Source: Phocoenobacter uteri
GTDB lineage: Bacteria; Pseudomonadota; Gammaproteobacteria; Enterobacterales; Pasteurellaceae
DNA: 64,000 nucleotides
Reading direction: 5' to 3'
Assembly: GCF_900454895.1 (NCBI RefSeq)
Contig: NZ_UGTA01000001.1
Span: forward strand, 744,001-808,000
Shown here: positions 17,267 to 25,676 of the stretch, piece after piece
How positions within the stretch are numbered: the stretch's first letter is position 1
How the letters are laid out: the number at the start of each line of letters is the position of its first letter
Notes under the pieces: model-generated
What the model was told of the DNA's origin: nothing
Seen by the model: only the letters and a program-made list of their open reading frames with translations
Databases searched by the model: none
Made by a program: the position numbers and the translations under genes

Positions 17267-19408
17267 TTATTCTTCTGTTTGTTCCACTTCTGAAACAGTT
17301 TCTTCTTGTGGTAATTCTTCACTTTGTGCGGCTTCAATACCTTTCATTGTTAAACGGATACGTCCTTGACGATCAATTTCAACAACTTTTACTTTTACTT
17401 CTTGACCAAGCGTTAAGTAATCAGCAACTTTTTCTACACGCTCTTCAGCAATTTGTGAAATATGAACAAGTCCTTCTTTGCCACCTAAAATAGCAACGAA
17501 TGCACCAAAATCAACAACGCGTGTTACTTTACCGTTATAAACAGTATTTACTTCTACTTCTGCGGTAATTTCTTCAATACGAGCCATTACATTTTTCGCT
17601 GCATTGCCATCAGTTGCGGCAATTTTAACTGTACCATCATCATCGATATCAATTGAAGTGCCTGTTTCTTCAGTTAATGAACGAATAGTTGCACCACCTT
17701 TACCGATTACATCTTTGATTTTCTTAGGATCGATTTTAATCGTATAAATTCTTGGTGCAAAATCTGAAATTTCTTCACGAGGACCAGAAATTGCTTGTTC
17801 CATTACACCTAAAATGTGCATTCTTGCACCTTTTGCTTGGTTTAATGCGATACGCATAATTTCAGGTGTGATACCTTCAATTTTGATATCCATTTGTAAT
17901 GCAGTAATACCATCACGAGAACCCGCAACTTTAAAGTCCATATCGCCTAAGTGATCTTCATCACCTAAGATATCTGAAAGAACCACAAAATCATCACCTT
18001 CTTTCACTAGACCCATTGCAATACCAGCAACCGCTGATTTAATTGGTACACCAGCATCCATCAATGCTAATGAAGCACCACAAACTGAAGCCATTGATGA
18101 AGAACCGTTTGATTCTGTAATTTCAGAAACAACACGCACAACATAAGGGAATTCTTCTGCGCTTGGCATAACCGCTAAAACACCACGTTTTGCTAAGCGA
18201 CCGTGACCGATTTCACGACGTTTTGGCGAACCAACCATTCCTGTTTCACCCACAGAATATGGAGGGAAGTTATAATGGAATAAGAAACGATCTGCTTTCT
18301 CACCTGTTAATTCATCAATAGTTTGAGCGTCACGCTCAGTACCTAATGTTGCTACAGCTAATGCTTGTGTTTCACCACGAGTAAAGATTGCGCTGCCATG
18401 AGTACGAGGAAGTACACCAGTACAAATGTCTAACGCACGAACGGTTTCTTTGGTACGACCATCGATACGAGGTTCACCTGCGATTACACGACCACGAACA
18501 ATTTTACTTTCTAATGAAGTAATAATATCAACAATTTCACCTTCTGATACTTCTGCATCTTCTGCTGTTAATTGTGCAATAACGTCTGCTTTGATTTCAT
18601 CAATTTTTGCATAACGCTCTTGTTTTTCAGTAATACGGAACGCGTCACCAATACGAGATTCTGCTAATGCTGTTACTTTTTCAATTAACGCTGTATTTGC
18701 TTCAGGTGCTTTCCAATCCCAACGAGGTTTACCCGCTTCCGCAACTAATTCATTGATGTTTTGGATTACAACTTGTTGTTGTTCGTGACCAAACACAACC
18801 GCTGCTAACATTTGCTCTTCTGATAAAATGTCTGCTTCTGATTCAACCATAAGTACTGCATTTTGCGTACCTGCTACGACTAAGTCTAAACGGCTCATAG
18901 CCTGCTCAGAAATAGTTGGGTTAAGAACAAATTGATCGTTAATAAAACCAACACGAGCCGCACCGATAGGACCATTAAAAGGCACACCAGATAATGAAAG
19001 TGCTGCTGACGCACCGATCATTGCCACTAAATCAGGGCTAACTTGTGGGTTTACAGACACCACTGTTGCAATGATTTGGATTTCATTTAAGAAACCTTCT
19101 GGGAATAAAGGACGAATAGGACGGTCAATTAAACGTGCCGTTAATGTTTCGCCTTCTGATGGACGACCTTCACGTTTAAAGAAACCTCCTGGAATACGAC
19201 CCGCTGCGTAAGTACGTTCTTGATAGTTTACCGTTAATGGGAAGAAATCTTGCCCTTCTTTTACATCTTTTTTAGCAACAACAGAAACGAATACTGTTGT
19301 ATCGTCCATACTTGCCATTACAGCAGCTGTTGCTTGACGAGCGATTGCACCCGTTTCTAGTGTCACGGTATGTTGACCGTATTTAAATTGTTTTACAATT
19401 GGATTCAT
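17267..19408 (-). CDS. pnp: Polynucleotide phosphorylase PNPase
   Basis: The 713-residue enzyme starts MNPIVKQFKYGQHTVTLETG. It has two RNase PH domains joined by a helical linker, with GGFFKREGRPSEGE in the first core and the catalytic RDGITALQMDIKIEG in the second. A KH domain (VIGKGGATIRSLTEETGTSIDI) and an S1 domain (GKVTRVVDFGAFVAILGGKEGLVHISQI) follow. An acidic tail ends the protein. It degrades RNA 3'-5' phosphorolytically, usually in the RNase E degradosome. E. coli has rpsO upstream; here a relic region lies upstream instead, and the gene has its own promoter at 19555-19583. Confidence 0.97.
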   Translation of the reverse strand: MNPIVKQFKYGQHTVTLETGAIARQATAAVMASMDDTTVFVSVVAKKDVKEGQDFFPLTVNYQERTYAAGRIPGGFFKREGRPSEGETLTARLIDRPIRPLFPEGFLNEIQIIATVVSVNPQVSPDLVAMIGASAALSLSGVPFNGPIGAARVGFINDQFVLNPTISEQAMSRLDLVVAGTQNAVLMVESEADILSEEQMLAAVVFGHEQQQVVIQNINELVAEAGKPRWDWKAPEANTALIEKVTALAESRIGDAFRITEKQERYAKIDEIKADVIAQLTAEDAEVSEGEIVDIITSLESKIVRGRVIAGEPRIDGRTKETVRALDICTGVLPRTHGSAIFTRGETQALAVATLGTERDAQTIDELTGEKADRFLFHYNFPPYSVGETGMVGSPKRREIGHGRLAKRGVLAVMPSAEEFPYVVRVVSEITESNGSSSMASVCGASLALMDAGVPIKSAVAGIAMGLVKEGDDFVVLSDILGDEDHLGDMDFKVAGSRDGITALQMDIKIEGITPEIMRIALNQAKGARMHILGVMEQAISGPREEISDFAPRIYTIKIDPKKIKDVIGKGGATIRSLTEETGTSIDIDDDGTVKIAATDGNAAKNVMARIEEITAEVEVNTVYNGKVTRVVDFGAFVAILGGKEGLVHISQIAEERVEKVADYLTLGQEVKVKVVEIDRQGRIRLTMKGIEAAQSEELPQEETVSEVEQTEE

Positions 19409-19540
19409 TACATTACCTATATAAGTTTGAATATCTAAGGTTCTGTTTTATTCCTAAAAAATTGCGACTAGCAAAAATCATCTTCCCTTCATTACTCAGG
19501 TAGAAAAATAACTTTTGATAGCCGCCTCTCAGTACACAGA

Positions 19541-19556
19541 AATAAAACGTTTGCAT
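19541..19556 (-). promoter_or_regulatory. PurR-box-like site at the pnp transcription start
   Basis: On the minus strand ATGCAAACGTTTTATT matches the E. coli PurR consensus ANGCAANCGNTTNCNT at every fixed position but one. It overlaps the last bases of the pnp -10 element and the expected start site, where a repressor would block initiation. A purR gene lies at 43138-44148. Not known from E. coli pnp; could be chance. Confidence 0.35.
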
Positions 19557-19583
19557 TATACAACAACTTTTAAAGATTGTCGC
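19555..19583 (-). promoter_or_regulatory. Putative pnp promoter
   Basis: A perfect -10 TATAAT (19555-19560) is preceded by GCGACA (19578-19583) with a 17-base spacer on the minus strand. It leaves a leader of about 140 bases before pnp, in keeping with the long, RNase III-processed leader of E. coli pnp. Confidence 0.6.
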
Positions 19584-19622
19584 CTAGTTTTATGAAATAA
19601 AATGGTATATATAAATATGAAT

Positions 19623-19985
19623 TTATTCTTTTTCTACTCTTTCCGGTGCTTTAATATTGCTTCAGTCAGGATAAATTACAGGTAATACTTCAAGTGAATA
19701 ATCTTTCCAATTCAGAAAATACCCCGTCTTACCGTCTTCTAAAATTAGTAAATACTCTTCGATTGTGATATTTTGAATATTGAAATACATTTTTGACAAA
19801 AAAAGCGTATTTTCTATTTGCTGGCGATATTTTCATTTCAACATTATCTAAATTATAAGTATATCTTTTAATCCTAACCTTTATTAAGGTTTCATCAGCT
19901 ATTTTTGTGCTTCATTTTTTCACCTTTGTACATATCTTCTATTGCAGATTTTATGTTATCAAGGAGCTACTTACCTCAGCTATAG
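19623..19985 (-). pseudogene. Frameshifted relic of an unrecognised gene
   Basis: Read on the minus strand, three consecutive segments in different frames look like one protein. The first contains NIKSAIEDMYKGEKMKHK, the second ADETLIKVRIKRYTYNLDN and on to AFFVKN, and the third MYFNIQNITIEEYLLILEDG and on to LEVLPVIYPD. At least two frameshifts separate them, near 19905 and 19788. An in-frame TGA (19662-19664) precedes a further SNIKAPERVEKE. No start codon with a ribosome binding site is evident. The family is not recognised. The density of plausible coding in all three pieces argues for a decayed gene over chance. Confidence 0.5.
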
Positions 19986-20084
19986 CGGTAACTTTTTTAT
20001 TACTTTTTACAAATAATTAAAAACACTATTCAACCTCTATTCTATACGCTATTATTTGCTTTATTTCTAAACAGGCTAATAACA

Positions 20085-20813
20085 ATGAAACTTGAACTCT
20101 GTATTGATAATATCCAATCTGTCGAAACAGCAAGTAAAGCTAAACTAGATCGTGTAGAACTCTGCTCTGCTTTGACATTAGGTGGTTTAACACCGTCCTA
20201 TGGATTGATTAAACAGGCTCTTCATTTTAAAGAATTATCTCATCACGTCATGATTCGCCCTCGTGCAGGTAATTTCATATTTAATCAAGCAGAAATTGAA
20301 ATGATGATAACCGATATTTTAATTGCACAAGAATTAGGTGCTAATGGTGTGGTTATTGGTATTTTAACAAAAAATAATGATATTGATATTCAAGCCTGTA
20401 AAAAATTGATTTCGGCTGCTGATGGTATGGACGTGACTTTTCATCGTGCTTTTGACTTATGTCGTGAGCCTAAAACAGCATTAGAACAAATTATTGATCT
20501 TGGCTGTACACGTTTATTAACGTCGGGATTGAAAAAAACAGCGTGGTTAGGCAGGGAAAATATTGCTCAGCTCGTACAACAAAGTAAGGGACGTATGCAA
20601 ATTATGGCAGGGGCTGGAATAAATTCTAAAAATGCATTGGACATTGTTAAAAGTACAGGGGTAAATCATATTCACTTTTCTGCTAAAAAAGTACAATATG
20701 AACAAATAACGAAAACTGATGTTTCTATGGGAAGTGATAGCTCTTGTGATAATCAAATAATCACGGCAGACTTAAATGAAATAGAACAAATTAAGCTAAA
20801 TCTTTTTAAATGA
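20085..20813 (+). CDS. cutC: CutC family protein
   Basis: The 242-residue TIM-barrel protein starts MKLELCIDNIQSVETASKAK and has DRVELCSALTLGGLTPS, MIRPRAGNFIF, VTFHRAFDLC and GAGINSKNA, all diagnostic of CutC. It was named for copper homeostasis in E. coli, but a direct copper role is disputed and the enzymatic activity is unknown. It is a single gene on the plus strand between the relic and the cupin gene, which may be co-transcribed (71-base gap). Confidence 0.92.
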   Translation: MKLELCIDNIQSVETASKAKLDRVELCSALTLGGLTPSYGLIKQALHFKELSHHVMIRPRAGNFIFNQAEIEMMITDILIAQELGANGVVIGILTKNNDIDIQACKKLISAADGMDVTFHRAFDLCREPKTALEQIIDLGCTRLLTSGLKKTAWLGRENIAQLVQQSKGRMQIMAGAGINSKNALDIVKSTGVNHIHFSAKKVQYEQITKTDVSMGSDSSCDNQIITADLNEIEQIKLNLFK

Positions 20814-20884
20814 TATTCAACAAGTTATAATAAAAATGAAGCGGTCATATTTTAATGAGTTTTTACAAAAATAAGGTATTTAAA

Positions 20885-21319
20885 ATGGATAAAGAATATT
20901 GGATTCAAAAACTAAATTTAGAACCTCATCAGGAAGGGGGATATTTTGCAGAAACATATAGAGGATTATCTTCAAATATCCTTTTCCTTTTGACCAATGA
21001 AAGTCCCTCGCATTTTCATAAATTAGACTCTGATGAAACTTGGTTCTATCATTGTGGCGAAAGTCTTTGCGTTCACATGATAGATCCAAAAGGAAACTAT
21101 TCAATGATAAAAATGGGACTCAAAGAAGATGAACATTTGCAATATACCGTTCCAGCTGGCACTATTTTTGGTTCTAGTGTAGAGAATGATTATGCACTTG
21201 TAAGTTGTACTGTTTCTCCTGCATTTAGCTATGAGCAATTCTATTTATTTACTCAAAAAGAGTTATTAGATAAATATCCTCAACATAGAGAAATAATCAA
21301 AAAATTAACAAGAACCTAA
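20885..21319 (+). CDS. DUF985 cupin-fold protein
   Basis: The protein is 145 residues from the ATG at 20885. It has the DUF985 features: LEPHQEGGYFAETYR near the N-terminus, SHFHKLDSDETWFYHCGESL (cupin metal/ligand motif) and PAGTIFGSSV near the middle. These resemble yeast YML079w and plant or bacterial relatives of unknown ligand. An in-frame ATG at 20855 has no ribosome binding site and lies within an uptake-signal flank, so the later start with AAGGT upstream is preferred. It is likely cytosolic. The substrate is unknown. Confidence 0.85.
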   Translation: MDKEYWIQKLNLEPHQEGGYFAETYRGLSSNILFLLTNESPSHFHKLDSDETWFYHCGESLCVHMIDPKGNYSMIKMGLKEDEHLQYTVPAGTIFGSSVENDYALVSCTVSPAFSYEQFYLFTQKELLDKYPQHREIIKKLTRT

Positions 21320-21342
21320 TAGCTATTTTACAGAAAAATCAC

Positions 21343-21377
21343 ATCAGCCCTTGCGATAATGCTAAGGGCTGATTATT
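21343..21377. terminator. Bidirectional terminator cupin / NnrU-like gene
   Basis: ATCAGCCCTT and AAGGGCTGAT form a 10-bp stem with an 11-base loop between two convergent genes. Confidence 0.75.
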
Positions 21378-21385
21378 GTACTCAA

Positions 21386-21964
21386 TTATATTAACGACAC
21401 TCCGATAAGTTGAGTATGCAAACACGTCAAGAAGGCAATATAAACCGTAATACCCAGTATAACTAAAATGATATCATTCAACTTTGTTGCTTTTAATTTA
21501 ATCGGCTCATTGGGCGGATTATGACTCGGCAAACGATTTAATGCCATCAAATCTAGTACAGCCCATACTAGAAAGGCACCAAATAGCACAAGATCCACCA
21601 CTGTACCATTTGCTAATAAATGTGCCATCATAAAAAGTTTAACTGCCATCAATTGAGGATGACGAGTTAAATTTGAGATTTTACCTGGTAAATAAGGAGC
21701 AAAAAAGAATACGAAAACAGGAATCATCATTGCCATTGTGATCTGTTTTAACCATATTGGTGACATATACAAGACAGTCGACGATAAACGAGCGTCGCTA
21801 TAGCCAATAACAATCAAAACAAAACCAATAATTGATACTAAACCATAGCCTATTTTCCACGTTAACAATGCTTTTGAACGGTATTTTTCACGAAAATTTG
21901 GTGCAAAAATCACAATCGAATGCATACCCAAAAATAGAATTAAACCTAAAATAAGTAATAACAT
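21386..21964 (-). CDS. NnrU family membrane protein
   Basis: The 192-residue protein has five to six hydrophobic helices. The NnrU-type core is present: an N-terminal GLILFLGMHSIVIFAP, a middle GKISNLTRHPQLMAVKLFMMAHLLANG, and conserved histidines at HS and RHPQ. NnrU was found in denitrifiers near nitric oxide metabolism genes, and is related to isoprenylcysteine methyltransferase-like membrane folds. Nothing for denitrification is nearby, so a role is not assigned. It lies downstream of nothing on its strand except gyrB's opposite side and ends at a terminator. Confidence 0.82.
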   Translation of the reverse strand: MLLLILGLILFLGMHSIVIFAPNFREKYRSKALLTWKIGYGLVSIIGFVLIVIGYSDARLSSTVLYMSPIWLKQITMAMMIPVFVFFFAPYLPGKISNLTRHPQLMAVKLFMMAHLLANGTVVDLVLFGAFLVWAVLDLMALNRLPSHNPPNEPIKLKATKLNDIILVILGITVYIAFLTCLHTQLIGVSLI

Positions 21965-22027
21965 AAGCTCCCCACGAACTAAAAATAAAGTTTAATTATG
22001 ACAAGAGCCTTTGTTTTTTACAAACAA

Positions 22028-22053
22028 AAAGCCGTAGAAAGTTCTACGGCTTT
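22028..22053 (-). terminator. Terminator of gyrB
   Basis: AAAGCCGTAGAA (22028-22039) and TTCTACGGCTTT (22042-22053) form a 12-bp stem with a 2-base loop. A T-rich tract follows on the minus strand, 25 bases beyond the gyrB stop. Confidence 0.9.
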
Positions 22054-22077
22054 GACCTATATCATCATTTAAGAATA

Positions 22078-24507
22078 TTAAATATCAATATTCGCATTTA
22101 ACGCATTATCTTCAATAAACTTACGACGTGGTTCTACATCATCGCCCATTAAAGTGGTAAAGAGTTTATCCGCTGCAATGGCGTCTGTTACTGAAACTTG
22201 CAACATTTTACGTGCCACAGGATCCATTGTTGTTTCCCATAATTGCTCAGGATTCATCTCACCTAACCCTTTATAACGCTGAACAGTTAAACCTTTACGA
22301 GATTCTTTTACTAACCAATCAATCGCTTGTTCAAAACTTTCAACTGGCATTTTGCGTTCGCCACGTTGCACATAAGCGGTTGGTTCTAATAAATCTCTTA
22401 ATTGACGACCTAATTTCATAATACGTCCATATTCCGTACCTGAAATAAAGTTATAATCTAAATTATAAGTGGTATCCATCCCGTGTGTAGTTACCACAAT
22501 TTGTGGTTCATAAATCTTACGTTCAGGATTATAAACCACTGTTGCACTATAACTACTTCCGTCTGTGCCTTTTTCAAAGATCACTTCAATCAATTTATTC
22601 GCCCAAGCGGTCACATTTACTTCATTTTTTGCAAATTCTTCCGTTAAGTCTGGTTGATAAACTAACTCTTTTAAAAGCGACACAGGGTAACGTCTTGACA
22701 TACGCTCAATCATCGCTTGAACATTATTGAACTCTTTAATTAAGTTTTCTAATGCAATACCGTTAATTGCGGGAGCATTTTCACTCACATAAACTGCCGC
22801 ACCGCTTAACGCAAGCTCTAATTCATATTGTGTCATCTCGCCATCATCTTGAATATAGGTTTCTTGCTTACCTTTCTTCACTTTGTAAAGTGGTGGTTGT
22901 GCAATGTAAATATAGCCATTTTCAATCAATTCTGGCATTTGACGATAGAAGAATGTTAATAATAAAGTACGAATATGTGCACCATCAACGTCCGCATCGG
23001 TCATAATAATGATTTTGTGATAACGTAATTTTTCAAGATTATAGTCATCACGTCCAATACCTGTACCTAATGCTGTAATCAAGGTTGCGACTTCTTGTGA
23101 AGAAAGCATTTTATCAAAACGTGCTTTTTCAACGTTTAAGATTTTACCTTTTAACGGTAAGATCGCTTGGTTTTTACGTTCACGCCCTTGTTTTGCTGAA
23201 CCACCCGCAGAGTCTCCCTCCACTAAGTATAATTCAGATAATGCAGGATCTTTCTCTTGGCAATCCGCCAATTTACCTGGTAAACCACCTAAATCCATCG
23301 CACCTTTACGGCGAGTCATTTCACGTGCTTTACGAGCTGCATCTCTGGCACGAGCTGCGTCCACAATTTTTGCTACGATATTTTGTGCATCCTGTGGATT
23401 TTCTAATAAAAACTCCGCCAAACGCTCATTCATTGAACTTTCAACGGCGGCTCTTACTTCTGATGAAACCAATTTATCTTTGGTTTGTGATGAGAATTTT
23501 GGATCTGGTACTTTAACAGAAATCACCGCCACTAACCCTTCACGAGCATCATCACCTGACGCATCAACGTTAGCGTTTTTCTTATTCTTAACATTTTTTT
23601 CCATATAGTTCTTTAACGCACGAGTTAAAGCCCCACGAAAACCTGCTAAGTGAGTACCACCATCACGTTGTGGGATATTATTGGTAAAACAATACACATT
23701 TTCACTATAACTGTCATTCCACTGCATTGATACTTCAACACCAATACCGTCTTTTTCAGTGGTTAAATAGAAAGGCGTTGAGTGAATTGTATTTTTACCT
23801 TCGCTTAAAAACTCAACATACGCTTGAATACCGCCTTCATATTTAAAATGATCTTCTTTACCGTCACGCTCATCAATCAATTTAATTGAAACACCTGAAT
23901 TTAAGAAAGAAAGCTCACGTAAACGTTTTGAAAGGATCGAATATTCAAAATCTGTTTTGTTTTTAAATACATCATAACTTGGCCAGAAACGAACACTTGT
24001 TCCTGTTTTTTCTGTGTCTCCAATGATCGCTAATGGTGCTTGAGGCTCACCCATTGAATAGAATTGCTCGTGAACGTGGCCATCACGGCGAATAGTTAAT
24101 TGTAATTTTTCTGATAATGCATTTACAACTGAAACACCCACACCGTGTAAACCACCAGATACTTTATAAGAGTTATCATCAAATTTACCACCCGCGTGAA
24201 GCACTGTCATAATTACTTCCGCTGCTGAAACGCCTTCTTCTGGGTGGATACCCACTGGGATACCACGACCATCATCTTGCACAGATACTGAATTATCAGA
24301 ATGGATTGTGACAATAATATCGTTACAGTAATTTGCTAATGCTTCATCAATTGCATTATCTACAACTTCAAACACCATATGATGTAAACCTGTACCGTCG
24401 TCAGTATCACCAATATACATACCTGGGCGTTTACGCACCGCATCTAATCCACGTAACACTCGGATACTGGAAGAATCATAACTGTTTGTTTGACTTTGTT
24501 CAGACAT
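22078..24507 (-). CDS. gyrB: DNA gyrase subunit B
   Basis: The 809-residue protein has the GHKL ATPase at the N-terminus (RKRPGMYIGDTDDGTGLHHMV, ending in GGLHGVGVSVVNAL). The transducer domain follows, then the TOPRIM domain with LYLVEGDSAGGSAKQGR and the metal-binding DADVDG. The C-terminal tail has QRYKGLGEMNPEQLWETTM. It is the ATPase half of gyrase, which introduces negative supercoils. The length matches gamma-proteobacterial GyrB. It is not next to recF or dnaN here. The short leader carries a hairpin (24538-24554). Confidence 0.98.
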   Translation of the reverse strand: MSEQSQTNSYDSSSIRVLRGLDAVRKRPGMYIGDTDDGTGLHHMVFEVVDNAIDEALANYCNDIIVTIHSDNSVSVQDDGRGIPVGIHPEEGVSAAEVIMTVLHAGGKFDDNSYKVSGGLHGVGVSVVNALSEKLQLTIRRDGHVHEQFYSMGEPQAPLAIIGDTEKTGTSVRFWPSYDVFKNKTDFEYSILSKRLRELSFLNSGVSIKLIDERDGKEDHFKYEGGIQAYVEFLSEGKNTIHSTPFYLTTEKDGIGVEVSMQWNDSYSENVYCFTNNIPQRDGGTHLAGFRGALTRALKNYMEKNVKNKKNANVDASGDDAREGLVAVISVKVPDPKFSSQTKDKLVSSEVRAAVESSMNERLAEFLLENPQDAQNIVAKIVDAARARDAARKAREMTRRKGAMDLGGLPGKLADCQEKDPALSELYLVEGDSAGGSAKQGRERKNQAILPLKGKILNVEKARFDKMLSSQEVATLITALGTGIGRDDYNLEKLRYHKIIIMTDADVDGAHIRTLLLTFFYRQMPELIENGYIYIAQPPLYKVKKGKQETYIQDDGEMTQYELELALSGAAVYVSENAPAINGIALENLIKEFNNVQAMIERMSRRYPVSLLKELVYQPDLTEEFAKNEVNVTAWANKLIEVIFEKGTDGSSYSATVVYNPERKIYEPQIVVTTHGMDTTYNLDYNFISGTEYGRIMKLGRQLRDLLEPTAYVQRGERKMPVESFEQAIDWLVKESRKGLTVQRYKGLGEMNPEQLWETTMDPVARKMLQVSVTDAIAADKLFTTLMGDDVEPRRKFIEDNALNANIDI

Positions 24508-24537
24508 TGTTATTCCTTTATTTCTCTCATATAAAAA

Positions 24538-24554
24538 CGGCTTATGAAAAGCCG
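24538..24554 (-). promoter_or_regulatory. Attenuator-like hairpin in the gyrB leader
   Basis: CGGCTT and AAGCCG form a 6-bp stem with a 5-base loop, followed on the minus strand by TTTTTAT. It lies between the probable -10 (TATAAT, 24568-24573) and the gyrB start, so it would be transcribed before the gene. Confidence 0.45.
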
Positions 24555-24567
24555 CAAAATTGGAGAG

Positions 24568-24573
24568 ATTATA
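24568..24573 (-). promoter_or_regulatory. Putative -10 element of gyrB
   Basis: A perfect TATAAT on the minus strand about 60 bases before gyrB. The -35 region is poor, which is seen in supercoiling-sensitive gyr promoters. Confidence 0.4.
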
Positions 24574-24587
24574 TCAGATAAAGAGAA

Positions 24588-24617
24588 AAAAAGCACGATT
24601 CAAACGTGCTTTTTATT
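24588..24617. terminator. Terminator-like hairpin upstream of gyrB
   Basis: AAAAAGCACG (24588-24597) and CGTGCTTTTT (24605-24614) form a 10-bp stem with T-rich flanks both ways. Both flanking genes point away from it. It may insulate the two promoters. The remaining 24618-24799 stretch before mazG shows no gene or clear site. Confidence 0.6.
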
Positions 24618-24799
24618 CTATTTACCCGTCATAATCCCCATAGAAACTAAATAACGTTATCTTCTCTAATTTCATCACCTCCAAGTCATCATAAACACGT
24701 TAAATACACAAAGAATGCCAAGACACTAAGACAGGTTGTGTCAAAGATGAAAAAATTTTAGAATGACCGGAATTTTAATGCGTTACGCAAGGAACAAAA

Positions 24800-25582
24800 A
24801 TGCCCGATATCCAAAAACTTATCAACATTACAGCCCAACTCCGTCACCCTGAAACAGGTTGCCCTTGGGATATTAAACAAAATTTTGACAGCATACTCCC
24901 CTGCTTACTTGAAGAAACCTACGAAGTGGCAGAAGCAATTCATACCAAAGATAAAATCGCATTACGTGAAGAACTAGGCGATTTATTACTTCAAGTGGTC
25001 TTTCTAAGCCGATTAGCCGAAGAAGAAGGAAGCTTTGATTTTAATGATGTATTAAATGATTTAATTGAAAAATTGGTTTTCCGCCACCCACACGTTTTTG
25101 GCGATCAAAAAGCAAATAACAGCGAAGAAGCATTGCAAAATTGGGAGACAATGAAAGCTCAACAAAAGCAAGCTAAAAATCACAACTCTATTTTAGATGA
25201 TTTACCTTTTGCTTTACCTGCTCTCACTCGTGCCAATAAATTACAAAAACGTTGTGCCAAAGTAGGCTTTGACTGGGATAATCCGACGGATGTTTTTAAT
25301 AAGGTAAAAGAAGAAGTTTTGGAAGTTGAAGAAGAGCTTAATACCAAACCACAAAATGAAGACAAAATCGCCGAAGAATTAGGGGATTTATTATTTGCAA
25401 CGGTTAATGTGTGTCGCCATCAAAAACTCGATCCTGAAACTATATTACGCAATGCCAATCTCAAATTTGAAAACCGTTTTAGACAGGTTGAAAAAACAGT
25501 GTTGAAACAAGGTAAGAAATTAGAAGAGTGTACGCTCAAAGAATTAGATAAAATTTGGGATAACGTGAAGGAGCAGGAATAA
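24800..25582 (+). CDS. mazG: Nucleoside triphosphate pyrophosphohydrolase MazG
   Basis: The 260-residue protein has two tandem MazG domains. The first has GCPWDIKQNFDSI, EETYEVAEAI and EELGDLLLQVVF (EExxE...ExxD metal site). The second has EEVLEVEEEL and EELGDLLFATVN. It hydrolyses NTPs and dNTPs to monophosphates and PPi, and in E. coli moderates ppGpp levels and removes abnormal nucleotides. AAGGAAC precedes the ATG. It stands alone and ends at a convergent hairpin. Confidence 0.95.
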   Translation: MPDIQKLINITAQLRHPETGCPWDIKQNFDSILPCLLEETYEVAEAIHTKDKIALREELGDLLLQVVFLSRLAEEEGSFDFNDVLNDLIEKLVFRHPHVFGDQKANNSEEALQNWETMKAQQKQAKNHNSILDDLPFALPALTRANKLQKRCAKVGFDWDNPTDVFNKVKEEVLEVEEELNTKPQNEDKIAEELGDLLFATVNVCRHQKLDPETILRNANLKFENRFRQVEKTVLKQGKKLEECTLKELDKIWDNVKEQE

Positions 25583-25617
25583 ACGATCATGATATTATAA
25601 AAGTTTAAAATGATCAT

Positions 25618-25642
25618 AAAGTCTATTCTAAAAATAGACTTT
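25618..25642. terminator. Bidirectional terminator after mazG
   Basis: AAAGTCTATT and AATAGACTTT form a 10-bp stem with a 5-base loop between convergent genes. Confidence 0.7.
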
Positions 25643-25676
25643 ACCTAATACCTAAATATTTCTAGATCATCTGAAA

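Noticed and set aside
24650..24799. A repeat-like run ACACAAAGAATGCCAAGACA before mazG
   Set aside because: No second copy is seen in the window and no stable structure is evident.
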